In this document: piece by piece, positions 12,719-21,825 of the stretch
How positions within the stretch are numbered: position 1 is the stretch's first letter
How the letters are laid out: every line of letters starts with the position of its first letter
NCBI RefSeq assembly: GCF_020144665.1
Contig: NZ_JAAHBQ010000060.1
Span: 1-37,011 of the forward strand
Direction: 5' to 3'
DNA from: Oscillatoria salina IIICB1
GTDB lineage: Bacteria > Cyanobacteriota > Cyanobacteriia > Cyanobacteriales > SIO1D9
DNA: 37,011 nt
Position numbers and translations under genes: made by a program
The notes under the pieces: model-generated
Database searches by the model: none
What the model was told of the DNA's origin: nothing
The model's input: the letters and a program-made list of their open reading frames with translations, nothing else

Positions 12719-13177
12719 CCTCGATCGAATTGATTATACCAACTTCTTGCGAGCAAGGAAAATTTGATAAATTATTTAACAATATTTAGGTATTATTGGC
12801 AGCCGCAAAAAGTCAAAAAAAATGAGTTTGAAAAAGTAGGTGGAAATCAGTTAATTCCCTTTTCGATCGAGGGGGAGACAGAAGTTGCTTGAGAATCTCA
12901 ACATAGTCCTAGCGATCATAGGTAGGGGAATCCACACAGTTTCACTATCTGACCCCAGGTTATACTCTCGAGAGAGTGGCGATCGCGCGACATCCTCGTC
13001 TACAATCGCTGAAGAGTCGTCGGTTACAACACTTACAATCTCAGGGAAATTACTTTTCTGTAAAAATTCTTAATGATAATTCTCATTAAATCCGTTTAAG
13101 CTAGCAAGTTAGGCGGTTTGAAAGCAAATTTTGTAAAGATTAATACAGCAAGCTGATTATAGAACAGGAAATTGGAC
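12719..13177. other. 459-bp gene-free region upstream of ho1
   Basis: This stretch separates the small minus-strand gene from ho1. It contains a HIP1 site near 12979, a 10-bp palindrome CTCTCGAGAG (12965-12974), and the Fur-like dyad at 13070-13089. A 62-codon reading frame from TTG at 12885 has a purine-rich GGGGGAG upstream but low-complexity content, so I do not call it a gene. A long ho1 leader or a small RNA could lie here. Confidence 0.5.
13070..13089. promoter_or_regulatory. Candidate Fur box (iron operator) upstream of ho1
   Basis: TTAATGA (13070-13076) and TCATTAA (13083-13089) form a perfect 7-bp dyad around TAATTC. Read in reverse it gives AATGAGAATTATCATT, close to classical Fur boxes. 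A -10-like hexamer GATAAT (13075-13080) lies inside the dyad, so binding would block a promoter there. The dyad ends 88 bases before the ho1 ATG. This is a sequence-based inference. Confidence 0.55.
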
Positions 13178-13894
13178 ATGAGTGTTAATTTAGCTACAAT
13201 GTTACGCGAAGGGACGAAAAAGTCCCACACAATGGCAGAAAATGTTGGTTTTGTCAAGTGCTTTCTGAAAGGAGTTGTCGAAAAAACTTCTTATCGGAAA
13301 TTAGTTACCAACCTCTATTTTGTCTATTCCGCAATGGAAGAAGAGATGGAACGGCTGCAACACCATCCCATTGTCTCGAAAATTTACTTTCCTGAATTAA
13401 ACCGCAAGCAAAGCTTAGAGCAAGACTTGTACTATTATTACGGTGCAAACTGGCGCGAACAGATTGCACCCTCAGAAGCAGGAAAAGCTTATGTAGAGCG
13501 CATTCACGAAGTAGCAGCCAATCAACCCGAACTCTTAGCCGCACATTCCTACACCCGTTACTTAGGAGATTTGTCTGGAGGACAAATTCTTAAGAAAATT
13601 GCCCAAAAAGCAATGAATCTCAACGAAGGAGAAGGTACAGCTTTTTACGAATTTCAAGAGATTTCTGACGAAAAAGCCTTTAAGCAAAAATATCGTCAAA
13701 CGCTCGATGAATTGCCTGTAGACCAACAAACAGCAGAACAAATCGTTGATGAAGCGAATGATGCCTTTGGTATGAACATGAAACTGTTTAACGAACTAGA
13801 AGGTAATCTGATTTTAGCGATCGGTCAGATGTTATTCAACAGCTTAACCCGCCGCCGCAGTCGTGGCAGCACCGAGTTAGCCACCGCCGAATAA
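13178..13894 (+). CDS. ho1: Heme oxygenase (biliverdin-forming)
   Basis: Heme oxygenase opens heme to biliverdin IX-alpha, CO and iron, using ferredoxin in cyanobacteria. Biliverdin is the precursor of the phycobilins and also of phytochrome chromophores. The protein begins MSVNLATMLREGTKKSH, with H17 as proximal heme ligand, and carries the distal-helix motif YLGDLSGGQILKK. From this ATG it is 238 residues, the usual length. An in-frame TTG six bases upstream is rejected because AGGAA is better placed for the ATG. A Fur-like dyad upstream suggests iron control and a strong hairpin follows the stop. No bilin reductase gene is adjacent. Confidence 0.97.
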   Translation: MSVNLATMLREGTKKSHTMAENVGFVKCFLKGVVEKTSYRKLVTNLYFVYSAMEEEMERLQHHPIVSKIYFPELNRKQSLEQDLYYYYGANWREQIAPSEAGKAYVERIHEVAANQPELLAAHSYTRYLGDLSGGQILKKIAQKAMNLNEGEGTAFYEFQEISDEKAFKQKYRQTLDELPVDQQTAEQIVDEANDAFGMNMKLFNELEGNLILAIGQMLFNSLTRRRSRGSTELATAE

Positions 13895-13924
13895 ACTAAA
13901 ATTTCCGAGATTAAACTTTTGCAA

Positions 13925-13991
13925 AACAATCTGTGGAAACTTGGTGAGGGTGAAGAATCTTTATCGAGTTTCCGCAGATTGTTAGCTTTTT
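13925..13991 (+). terminator. Terminator after ho1 with 17-bp stem
   Basis: Arms at 13925-13941 (AACAATCTGTGGAAACT) and 13967-13983 pair over 17 bp with a single G-U wobble around a 25-nt loop. Five T residues follow at 13987-13991. It isolates ho1 from the Rieske gene. The loop is larger than in typical terminators. Confidence 0.65.
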
Positions 13992-14060
13992 AAGGATTAA
14001 TACTGAATTTATGAAACTGAAACGCTAGGTTATACAAACTCTTCATTAAAGATAATTAAA

Positions 14061-15164
14061 ATGATACAGACTCAACAAAAGACTTTTTCGACACCAGATT
14101 TTCAATCAAGCTTTTTAGATGCTAAGTTTTATACTGACCCAAACCTGCTTGCTCGAGAAAAGCAAAAGATTTTTCGACGGAGTTGGCTTTATGTCGGCGA
14201 TGCAGCTAACTTATCAAGAGCAGAAACAGTCTGGGTGACAGAAGTAGCTGGGTATAGTATTCTCATTATTCGAGATAGTAATCATACTTGGCAAGCTTTT
14301 CACAATGTTTGTCCTCATCGTGCTTCTGTGTTAGTGCCTGAAATAGGAATTCATTCCCTCAAAAGGTTAGTTTGTCCTTATCATGCTTGGGTTTATAACT
14401 TGAATGGTCAGTTAAAGGGAATACCTGCAAAAAATCGCTTTCCCTCTCATTTTTGCGATGAAGATTTTCCTTTAAAAAAAGTTCGCTGCGAACAATGGTT
14501 AGGATTTATCTTTGTTTGCTTCAGTGAAGATACACCTCCTTTGGAAGAGTATTTAGGAGAAATTATTGGTAGTGTGAAAGAGCATCATACTGAAGCTACT
14601 AAGTTATTAGTTAAAAAACAGTATTCAGTCGCTTGTAACTGGAAAAATTATCATGATAATACTCTTTGTGATTATCATGTTCCGATAGTGCATCCTCATA
14701 CCCTCAACCCTATTCAAGGGTCAGTTTGCTATTACGAGCATTTTTTCGATCGCTATGTCAACCTATTATATACACCAACTACTAAAGAGTGGCGATCGCG
14801 CTATCCTAGCTTATCCCATTTAAGCGATCGCGCTCGTTTCGGTTTCTTTACCTATGGAATTTTTCCTAATTTACATTTGTTAGCCTTACCTAATGGGGTA
14901 TTAGCTTGGCTGCGTATCGATCCAGTAACAGTTGAAAGTTGTCTGGTGAATCTAGAGATTTATGGTATCCCTGATTTTAGTCCTCCGGCGGCTGAATTAG
15001 CAAGTGATTTTGAAGCTTTTATGAGCGAAGATATGAAAATTACCGAAGGGGTACAAAAAGGATATGCTAGTGGTGTTTATCAAGCTGGTTTAGCAAACGA
15101 ACTTGAAGCACGTATTTTGCACCAGCAGCAGTTAATTCGTTCTTGTTTACAAGCAGATAATTAA
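14061..15164 (+). CDS. Rieske non-heme iron oxygenase, alpha subunit type
   Basis: This 367-residue protein belongs to the ring-hydroxylating oxygenase alpha-subunit superfamily. The Rieske [2Fe-2S] ligands are C84, H86, C105 and H108 (CPHRA and CPYHAW). The mononuclear iron site is NWKNYHDNTLCDYHVPIVH, with H206 and H211 as ligands and D204 as the likely bridging acid. The third ligand is probably D324 in a SEDMKITEGVQKG segment. No membrane segment is visible, unlike pheophorbide a oxygenase or Tic55. No reductase gene is nearby, so the electron donor is probably a cellular ferredoxin. The substrate cannot be inferred. A terminator separates it from ho1, so co-function with heme breakdown is not supported. 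Confidence 0.88.
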   Translation: MIQTQQKTFSTPDFQSSFLDAKFYTDPNLLAREKQKIFRRSWLYVGDAANLSRAETVWVTEVAGYSILIIRDSNHTWQAFHNVCPHRASVLVPEIGIHSLKRLVCPYHAWVYNLNGQLKGIPAKNRFPSHFCDEDFPLKKVRCEQWLGFIFVCFSEDTPPLEEYLGEIIGSVKEHHTEATKLLVKKQYSVACNWKNYHDNTLCDYHVPIVHPHTLNPIQGSVCYYEHFFDRYVNLLYTPTTKEWRSRYPSLSHLSDRARFGFFTYGIFPNLHLLALPNGVLAWLRIDPVTVESCLVNLEIYGIPDFSPPAAELASDFEAFMSEDMKITEGVQKGYASGVYQAGLANELEARILHQQQLIRSCLQADN

Positions 15165-15192
15165 AATCCTCAACTCAATAGGATACATTCAG

Positions 15193-15212
15193 GGGATAAT
15201 TCCCATTATCCC
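15193..15212. terminator. Inverted repeat between convergent Rieske gene and mfd
   Basis: GGGATAAT and ATTATCCC form an 8-bp stem with a TCCC loop, extended further out by CATTC...GAATG. It lies in the 67-bp gap between two convergent genes. There is no T-run on either side, so termination is plausible but not certain. Confidence 0.4.
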
Positions 15213-15231
15213 GACCGAATGCACCAGAAAA

Positions 15232-18200
15232 TTAAACTAAAGCTGGTTCGGGTAAAGCCCCCTGCATTTTACCTAACCACTCCACTAAACTTTCTAATTG
15301 TTTGCTAGTTTTGAGAACGCCTAAACCGCGCACTGTAACTTTTTTCGGAGTATAAACAAAACGAGATTGTAAGTGTTGCGGTAAGTTTTCTTTCAACAAA
15401 TTCCAAGCTGGTTCTTCCATTGGTGTTTCTAAAACTATATTTTGCTTACCTTCTGGTTTAATGCGCGAAAATCCGAGGGATTTGGCTAGTTGTTTGAGTT
15501 CCATAATTCGCAGCAATTGTTCTACTGGGGAAGGAAGAGAACCGTAGCGATCGCTCCAGTCGGCTGCTATTTGAGCTAGTTCTTTTTTCGATGTAGCAGA
15601 AGCAACTATTCGATATGCGTCCATTTTTTGTTCGATGTTGGGAATATAATCTGTAGGAATAAACGCTACGATCTTGAGATCGATTTGCGTTTCTTCGACT
15701 TGGGGAATTTCTTGTCCTTGAATTTCTTTGATTGCTGATTGCAGCATTTCCATATAAAGATCGAAACCAATTACATCCATTTGTCCGGATTGTTCTGCAC
15801 CTAAAAGATTACCAACTCCGCGAATTTCCATGTCTCTTACTGCTAGTTGATAACCCGATCCCAATTGAGTAAATTCTTGCAATGCACGCAATCTTTGTCT
15901 CGCGGCATCAGATAAACTACTTTGTTTCGGATATAGTAACCAAGCGTGTGCTTGAATACCAGCGCGACCTACTCGACCGCGCAATTGATACAGTTGAGAT
16001 AAGCCGAATTTCTGTGAGTCTTCGATGATAATTGTATTCACTCTGGGAATGTCTAAACCTGACTCAATAATCGTCGTACAAACGAGGATATCCGCTTCTC
16101 CGTCGTTAAAGGTGAGCATGGTTGATTCTAACTCACCTTCACCCATTTGACCGTGCGCGATCGCAATTCTCGCACTGGGTAACATTTGCCGCAATTTCCC
16201 GGCAACTTCTTCGATTCCGGCGATTCGGGGAACGACATAAAAGATTTGTCCGCCTCTGTCTAATTCGTTACGAATTGCGGTTCTGATTACTTCTAAATTG
16301 TACGGTGAAAGATGGGTTTTAATCGGACGACGGGATGGCGGCGGTGTCGTAATTAAACTCATTTCTCGTACTCCGGAAAGTGACATATATAAAGTTCTTG
16401 GAATCGGAGTAGCGGTTAAAGTCAGTACGTCTACTTGAGTTTTTAGTTCTTTAATTTTTTCTTTTTGATTCACACCGAAACGTTGTTCTTCATCTACTAC
16501 TAGCATTCCTAAATTGCGGAATTTTACGCCTTTACTTAATAGTTGATGCGTTCCTACTACTATATCTAATTCTCCGGTTGACAGACGTTGTAAAATTTCT
16601 TTGCGTTCTGAGGCGGTACGAAAGCGATTTAATAAACCAATGTTAATTGGATAGGGGGCAAAACGTTCTTTGAGAGTATGATAATGTTGTTGGGTGAGAA
16701 TCGTTGTCGGAGCCAAAAAAGCCACTTGTTTATTCGCAGTAGTAACTGCTTTGAAAATAGCGCGAATTGCTACTTCTGTTTTGCCAAAACCTACGTCGCC
16801 ACAAATCAAACGATCCATTGGACGATCGCTTTCTAAATCACGCTTTACGTCTTGAATTGCTTTTAGTTGATCTGGCGTGGGTTGATAAGGAAAAGAATCT
16901 TCTAATTCCTGTTGCCAAGGCATATCTGGAGGATAAGCAAAGCCGGAAAGTTGAGAGCGTTTGGCGTACAAATTAAGCAAGTCTACGGCTAATTTTTTTA
17001 CCGATTTGCGGACGCGATTTTTGGTTTTTTCCCAGGCTTTGCCGGACATTTTATTTAGTTCGGGCGGACGCTTGCCAATCTGTCGAAAACGCGATAAACT
17101 CTCGGAAGCATCCGCAGGAACGCGGAGTAAACCATCGGCGTATTGAATTACTAAATATTCGCGAGTTTCTAAACTTTCTAAACGCAGAAATTTGCCAATT
17201 CCATGACTTTTGTGAACTACATAATCTCCTGGATGTAATTTGTTAATATCTACTTGTTTGGAAGCGGCGCGGCGACGCTTGCGAATATATCCGGGAGTAG
17301 CGAGGGCGTGTTGTCCAAAAAATTCTTTGTCGGTGACAACTACAATTCGATAAGTTGGGAGAATAAATCCTTCTAATTCGGCTAAACCGGAATATTTAAC
17401 AGCAACAGAAACCTGCTGGTTTTGTAATCGCTCAATGGCGGGATAGTCGCGCGGATTGGGAATAAATTGGGCGGGACAATCGTGTTCTTGAAGTAAGGCA
17501 ACCGAACGAGAAGGTTGAGCCGAAATTAACCAACTGGAAAATTTATTTAGTTGGATGTTGCTATAGATTTCTCGTTTGCCGCGCAGGATTTCTGCTAATT
17601 TGGCAAATTGATGAGGTGTGACGGGAAGAGGACGAGAAGAAAGATTAATTCCGGCGGCATTTTCTTCTACTAATTCAGCTAAATATAAGCGGAGAAATTC
17701 GGCGGCTGCGGCTAAAGATTCGTCAAATTTTCGATGAATTTTTGGTAAAGAATTGCGGTCTAATTCCTGCCATTGTTCCTCAGCGTGTTCCACCCAGCGA
17801 TCGCTGTGGGCGCGACATTGTTCGAGTTCGTCGAATGCACATAAAGTGTTTTTTGGCAAGTAGTCGAGTAAAGAAGCAGGTTGGTCGAAAGCTAGTCCGA
17901 GGAAGCGGCGCATACCTTCAGGAAAATTCTCTGACTGCCAAGATTCCTGTTCTTCGGGGGAAAGATAAGCTTGGACTTGTTCGAGGTTATCCTGGCTCAA
18001 ATTAGCGGCAATAATCGGCGCATAATTAGTTGGGGTGAGGATTAACTTTTCGATGCGATCGAGCGATCGCTGCGTCACCGGATCGAACTCGCGCAACTTT
18101 TCCAACTCATCCCCAAACCACTCCAGCCGCACAGGTAACTCAGCCGAAACCGGGAAAATATCGACAATATCGCCGCGCCGACTCCATTGTCCTTCAGTTT

Positions 18201-18717
18201 CCACCTGGGGAACTCGTTCGTAACCGAGTTGAGCTAATTCCTTGTCTAGAGATTTAAATTCCCAAGTCATCCCCACAGTTAAAGTCAGACAATAAGGGCG
18301 AAAAACTGCGGGTGGAGGAAGATGAGGTTGCAGCGATCGCTCCGTCGCAATAATCGCTAATTGCCGAGAATCAACTTCCTCCCCGACTAAATCCGCCAAA
18401 ACCTGCATTTGTCCCCAAATCATCTCCGATTCCGGGTCAAAAGGCTCATAGGGAGACGCTTCCGAAGTCGGGTAAAAATGCACAGTTTGCCAACCCATCG
18501 CCTCCATCAGCGTCGCCATGCGTCCCGCTTCTTCCAGAGTCGCACAAACCAGAAAAAGATTGCGTTCCGCCGCTTTCGCCAAAGCCGAAGCAACCAAAGC
18601 CTTTGGTAAGCGAGGAACACCATTAACGTGTAAAAATTGCTCTCGATTAAGTTTAGTAAGTAATTCGCCCGTCAGTGGCGATCGCTCAATAGTACGAATA
18701 ACTGAAGTAAATGCCAT
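15232..18717 (-). CDS. mfd: Transcription-repair coupling factor Mfd
   Basis: Mfd removes RNA polymerase stalled at DNA damage and recruits UvrA. The 1161-residue length is typical. The N-terminal UvrB-homology region is followed by the RNA-polymerase-interacting domain ([13 protein letters not shown] block). The helicase motor has Walker A GDVGFGKT (640-647), DEEQ box 742-745, [13 protein letters not shown], and the late motifs [15 protein letters not shown] and [20 protein letters not shown]. The C-terminal TRCF domain is present. The start is ATG at 18717. Just upstream, the C-rich complement of a G4-capable heptamer array would lie in the leader or promoter. The gene is convergent with the Rieske gene and divergent from the CNNM/CorC gene. 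Confidence 0.98.
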   Translation of the reverse strand: MAFTSVIRTIERSPLTGELLTKLNREQFLHVNGVPRLPKALVASALAKAAERNLFLVCATLEEAGRMATLMEAMGWQTVHFYPTSEASPYEPFDPESEMIWGQMQVLADLVGEEVDSRQLAIIATERSLQPHLPPPAVFRPYCLTLTVGMTWEFKSLDKELAQLGYERVPQVETEGQWSRRGDIVDIFPVSAELPVRLEWFGDELEKLREFDPVTQRSLDRIEKLILTPTNYAPIIAANLSQDNLEQVQAYLSPEEQESWQSENFPEGMRRFLGLAFDQPASLLDYLPKNTLCAFDELEQCRAHSDRWVEHAEEQWQELDRNSLPKIHRKFDESLAAAAEFLRLYLAELVEENAAGINLSSRPLPVTPHQFAKLAEILRGKREIYSNIQLNKFSSWLISAQPSRSVALLQEHDCPAQFIPNPRDYPAIERLQNQQVSVAVKYSGLAELEGFILPTYRIVVVTDKEFFGQHALATPGYIRKRRRAASKQVDINKLHPGDYVVHKSHGIGKFLRLESLETREYLVIQYADGLLRVPADASESLSRFRQIGKRPPELNKMSGKAWEKTKNRVRKSVKKLAVDLLNLYAKRSQLSGFAYPPDMPWQQELEDSFPYQPTPDQLKAIQDVKRDLESDRPMDRLICGDVGFGKTEVAIRAIFKAVTTANKQVAFLAPTTILTQQHYHTLKERFAPYPINIGLLNRFRTASERKEILQRLSTGELDIVVGTHQLLSKGVKFRNLGMLVVDEEQRFGVNQKEKIKELKTQVDVLTLTATPIPRTLYMSLSGVREMSLITTPPPSRRPIKTHLSPYNLEVIRTAIRNELDRGGQIFYVVPRIAGIEEVAGKLRQMLPSARIAIAHGQMGEGELESTMLTFNDGEADILVCTTIIESGLDIPRVNTIIIEDSQKFGLSQLYQLRGRVGRAGIQAHAWLLYPKQSSLSDAARQRLRALQEFTQLGSGYQLAVRDMEIRGVGNLLGAEQSGQMDVIGFDLYMEMLQSAIKEIQGQEIPQVEETQIDLKIVAFIPTDYIPNIEQKMDAYRIVASATSKKELAQIAADWSDRYGSLPSPVEQLLRIMELKQLAKSLGFSRIKPEGKQNIVLETPMEEPAWNLLKENLPQHLQSRFVYTPKKVTVRGLGVLKTSKQLESLVEWLGKMQGALPEPALV

Positions 18718-18728
18718 ATTAGTCTAGT

Positions 18729-18779
18729 GATTGGGGATTGGGGATTGGGGATTGGGGATTGGGGATTGGTGATTGGGGG
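18729..18779. repeat. STRR1-type heptamer array (GGGGATT)n, G-quadruplex-capable
   Basis: Five GGGG runs begin at 18733, 18740, 18747, 18754 and 18761, each separated by ATT, followed by a degenerate copy and GGGGG at 18775. The complement, CCCCAAT, matches the STRR1 class (CCCCART) of short tandem repeats described in cyanobacteria. G4-N3-G4-N3-G4-N3-G4 is a textbook G-quadruplex pattern. The array starts 12 bases from the mfd start codon. Confidence 0.85.
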
Positions 18780-18804
18780 TACGTGGTCAATGATAACTGC
18801 TCAT

Positions 18805-18930
18805 TGACAACTGATAACTGATAACTGGTAACTGACAACTGATAACTGATAACTGGTAACTGATAACTGATAACTGGTAACTGACAACTGATAACTGATA
18901 ACTGGTAACTGACAACTGATAACTGGTAAA
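18805..18930. repeat. Array of 18 heptamers TG(A/G)(T/C)AA(C)
   Basis: Eighteen units of seven bases run without interruption from 18805 to 18930. Only three full variants occur: TGACAAC, TGATAAC and TGGTAAC. They follow a higher-order order (ACAAC, ATAAC, ATAAC, GTAAC), a 28-bp super-unit seen complete three times and with one variant lost in two more. It belongs to the STRR type of cyanobacterial heptamer repeats. It lies between mfd and the CNNM/CorC gene. Confidence 0.88.
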
Positions 18931-19007
18931 TGCGGCTACTTGCTCGCTCTCTCTCATACTAGATATAGAACCAGATTTTAACCCTTGCCAGCAGCCCAAA
19001 GAAATCC

Positions 19008-20342
19008 ATGCTCGACTTTACTAGGGAACTTATCATCATTTTTGTCCTAATTCTCGCCAATGGCATCTTCGCCATGTCAGAAATCGCACTTGTATCCGCC
19101 CGGAAAATTCGTTTAGAACAACTTAGCGAAGCAGGAGACACTAAGGCAAGGGCTGCCTTAAAGTTAGCTAATAATCCGAATCAGATCCTCTCCACCGTCC
19201 AAATCGGCATTTCCCTAGTGGGCATTTTTGCTGGTGCATTTGGTGGTGCGACGATCGCCGAAAAATTAGCTTTAGTATTTGAGCGAGTACCACTTCTTGC
19301 GGCTCAAAGTGAAGGATTCGCCCTGGCGATCGTCGTCTTAACTATTACCTATCTCTCATTGGTAATCGGCGAACTCGTTCCCAAACGCCTCGCTCTGAGT
19401 AACCCAGAGAAAATTGCTACCCAAGTAGCTAAACCTCTTCGTAACTTGGCTACTTTAGTCTCGCCAGTAGTGCATTTGTTAAGCGTTTCTACAGATCTAA
19501 TTTTACACCTGTTCGGTACCGACTTAGCCGCAACCGAACCCTTGGTGACAGAAGAAGAAATTAAAGTGATGCTCAAACAAGGTACTGAAGCGGGAATGTT
19601 TGAAGTTGCCGAACAAGATATGATCGAGCGAGTTTTGCAGCTTGATGACCGTAAACTTAGCACTTTGATGACTTCTAGACCAGAAATTGTCTGGCTTAAC
19701 CTAGAAGATTCTGCCGAAGCTAACCGCCAAAAAATTATTAGCAGCAACCACACTCGCTTCCCTGTTTGTCAAGGTAGTTTAGATGAAGTCTTGGGAGTCG
19801 TCCCAATTACAGATATTCTCGCTGCTTGTCTATCTGGGAAACCGTTTGAACTTACGACTTATTTGCAGCAACCTTTATTCGTTCCAGAAAGTACCAAAGC
19901 TTTAAAAGTGTTGGAATTATTCAAACAAACAGGTACTCATATCGCTCTCGTCGTCGATGAATACGGCGTAATTCAAGGAATTGTCACGCTTAACGACGTG
20001 ATGGAAGCGATCGTCGGCGATATTCCCAAAATAGATGAATCAGAAATGCCCCAAGCAGTGCAGCGAGAAGATGGATCTTGGTTATTGGATGGAGTATTAG
20101 CGATCGCCGAATTTCGGAAACTCTTTAACATTGACGAATTACCCGGAGAACAACGGGGTAATTATCATACATTAGGCGGTTTTGTAATTACCCATCTGGG
20201 TAAAATACCCTCAGCAGCCGATCATTTTGAATGGCAGGGTTTGCGCTTTGAAGTCATGGATATGGACGGCAACCGCGTTGATAAAATTTTAGTCATGCCC
20301 ATCGAAAGAAACTTACGCGATCGCACCAATGATGTTTATTGA
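19008..20342 (+). CDS. CNNM/CorC-type (hemolysin-family) membrane protein with CBS pair
   Basis: This 444-residue protein has the full architecture of the HlyC/CorC/CNNM family, often annotated as hemolysin and now linked to divalent-cation (mainly Mg2+) transport. The DUF21 membrane domain has hydrophobic segments at about 8-30, 59-80, 103-125 and 148-168, with the family motif GELVPKRLAL. Two CBS domains follow (about 205-330), then a CorC_HlyC domain (about 345-440) including DGSWLLDGVLAI and GNYHTLGGFV. No strong Shine-Dalgarno precedes the ATG. The gene is divergent from mfd across the heptamer arrays. The ion transported cannot be read from sequence. Confidence 0.93.
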   Translation: MLDFTRELIIIFVLILANGIFAMSEIALVSARKIRLEQLSEAGDTKARAALKLANNPNQILSTVQIGISLVGIFAGAFGGATIAEKLALVFERVPLLAAQSEGFALAIVVLTITYLSLVIGELVPKRLALSNPEKIATQVAKPLRNLATLVSPVVHLLSVSTDLILHLFGTDLAATEPLVTEEEIKVMLKQGTEAGMFEVAEQDMIERVLQLDDRKLSTLMTSRPEIVWLNLEDSAEANRQKIISSNHTRFPVCQGSLDEVLGVVPITDILAACLSGKPFELTTYLQQPLFVPESTKALKVLELFKQTGTHIALVVDEYGVIQGIVTLNDVMEAIVGDIPKIDESEMPQAVQREDGSWLLDGVLAIAEFRKLFNIDELPGEQRGNYHTLGGFVITHLGKIPSAADHFEWQGLRFEVMDMDGNRVDKILVMPIERNLRDRTNDVY

Positions 20343-20400
20343 GTTGTCACTCAGTAGCGATCGCCCTTTCTCAACCCCTAGGAAAATGTAGCTTATCTTA

Positions 20401-20450
20401 GAAAAGAGTCTTATTCTGCTCAGAAAATTGCCATCAGGGTGACTCTTTTC
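20401..20450. repeat. Inverted repeat between CNNM/CorC and cyclase genes
   Basis: GAAAAGAGTC (20401-20410) and GACTCTTTTC (20441-20450) are perfectly complementary over 10 bp with a 30-nt loop. A T-rich stretch follows near 20457-20477. It may terminate the upstream gene or form a leader hairpin for the cyclase, whose GTG lies 28 bases on. Confidence 0.5.
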
Positions 20451-20478
20451 CCATTGTTATTTTATCTTTACTTTTCCC

Positions 20479-21729
20479 GTGCTAAAATCTGCTTCCAATC
20501 ACCAGCCAAACGACCTCGATCTTAAATTAAATGGTAGTCGCTGGAGCGCCTTTATCAGCGAGTTATTAACCAATAGCGGTCATTTTCTCGTTCTCAATTC
20601 CTTGGCAGAAATTGCCATCATGAATTGGCAAATATATCTCACCGATCCAGCTCACTATATCATCTTTTTCGCCCTCCTGTTTCAAGCTTGGTATTTATCC
20701 CGCCCCCAAGCCAATCGCTTTTGGGGTAATTTAATTGGTGCAGCGATTTATACAATTGTCGATTTACCCATCGATGGGAGCGCATTTTTTTACGAAGCTA
20801 ATCATTGGATTCTGTGGTTATTTGCTTTATTCATTGCCATCTTGCAAGGTTTGCGGTTTCACTGGGCAACTTGGCTGACTAACTGGCTGATTCCTTTTGA
20901 GAGTCTCGCGAGAATGGGAATGTTAATTTCTCTCTATCTAGCTGTCAGATTTAAATTATCTTTAAATACTTTCATCGAAGGAAATTCCCTTGATTTTCTC
21001 GCTACTCCCGAACAACAGTTTTTAGTTGAAAGTTTGATTTTTGTTGGCTTACTCTTGGGTTTACAAACTTTGCAAGTAACGCGACAGCAACAACAACTGC
21101 AAGAAACTGCCCAATTATTACGCAATTTAGCCGAGTGGGGTATGGGCAGTTATGCTGTCAGTAAAGCCGTCACCAATCCCCAAGCCTTAAATTTTCAGCG
21201 TTGCGATCGCGCGATCGTGTTTATGGATATTCGCGGTTTTACCCATTGGTGCGAGGAAACTGCTCCCGATCTTGTCGCCAAAGTTCTCAACTCCTATTAT
21301 CATAGTGTGGAACCAACCGCAACCGCCTATCAACCGCTACGAATTACTTTAACTGCGGACGAAATTATGGCAATTTACGCTACACCAGAATTAGCAGTTA
21401 ATGCCGCGATCGCCATGCAGCAAACCGCCACACCCCTACTCGCCACCCATGCTTTAGGAGCAGGTTGTGCCGTACACTGCGGTACAGTAATTGAAGGTTT
21501 CTTTGGTAGTGAAGATGTGCGAACTTATACCGCCATTGGCGATGCCGTCAACACTGCTAAACGTCTGGAAAGTGCCACCAAAGCCGGAGAAATTACCATC
21601 TCCGATGCCGTTTATCAACTGCTTCGCGAACAATTAACAGTAGAATCTCGCCCAGCAATTATCGCTAAGGGAAAAACAGACGCGATCGAAGCTTGGCGCT
21701 TACTCGGAAAAACCCTCCGTCAAAAATGA
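20479..21729 (+). CDS. Membrane-anchored class III adenylate/guanylate cyclase-like protein
   Basis: The N-terminal 215 residues carry four or five hydrophobic segments, followed by a short Gln-rich helix and a class III nucleotidyl cyclase domain (about 245-416). Metal-binding D250 (FMDIRGFT) and D294 (TADEIMAIY) are present, as are GDAVN and the downstream arginine in NTAKRLE. The lysine that normally specifies adenine (KxxGD) is replaced: the segment reads RITLTAD. Activity or base preference may therefore differ from standard adenylate cyclases. The start is GTG without a clear Shine-Dalgarno; the next in-frame ATG, at about residue 48, would remove little of the membrane part. There is no HAMP or sensor domain. 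Confidence 0.88.
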   Translation: MLKSASNHQPNDLDLKLNGSRWSAFISELLTNSGHFLVLNSLAEIAIMNWQIYLTDPAHYIIFFALLFQAWYLSRPQANRFWGNLIGAAIYTIVDLPIDGSAFFYEANHWILWLFALFIAILQGLRFHWATWLTNWLIPFESLARMGMLISLYLAVRFKLSLNTFIEGNSLDFLATPEQQFLVESLIFVGLLLGLQTLQVTRQQQQLQETAQLLRNLAEWGMGSYAVSKAVTNPQALNFQRCDRAIVFMDIRGFTHWCEETAPDLVAKVLNSYYHSVEPTATAYQPLRITLTADEIMAIYATPELAVNAAIAMQQTATPLLATHALGAGCAVHCGTVIEGFFGSEDVRTYTAIGDAVNTAKRLESATKAGEITISDAVYQLLREQLTVESRPAIIAKGKTDAIEAWRLLGKTLRQK

Positions 21730-21825
21730 AACAGTCCCGTCTCCCACCTCAACATAATGCCATTTCCCAAAAGATAGACTAACATCGGAAACAACCCATC
21801 TCACTCTCCTCTAACTACACCCAAA

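Noticed and set aside
12885-13073. 62-codon frame from TTG in the ho1 upstream region
   Set aside because: A purine-rich site precedes it, but the product is Ser/Thr-rich low complexity, crosses a HIP1 site and ends at the Fur-like dyad. Support is insufficient.
13178-15164. ho1 and the Rieske gene as a tetrapyrrole-degradation operon
   Set aside because: A 17-bp-stem terminator separates them, and the Rieske protein lacks the C-terminal membrane part of pheophorbide a oxygenase types.
18729-18930. Possible CRISPR array
   Set aside because: The units are 7 bp with no unique spacers, and no cas genes are present. They fit STRR heptamers.
18787-18999. Minus-strand frame of 70 codons through the heptamer array
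   Set aside because: Its protein is only the translation of TGATAAC-type heptamers (SYQLSV repeats). The array explains it fully.
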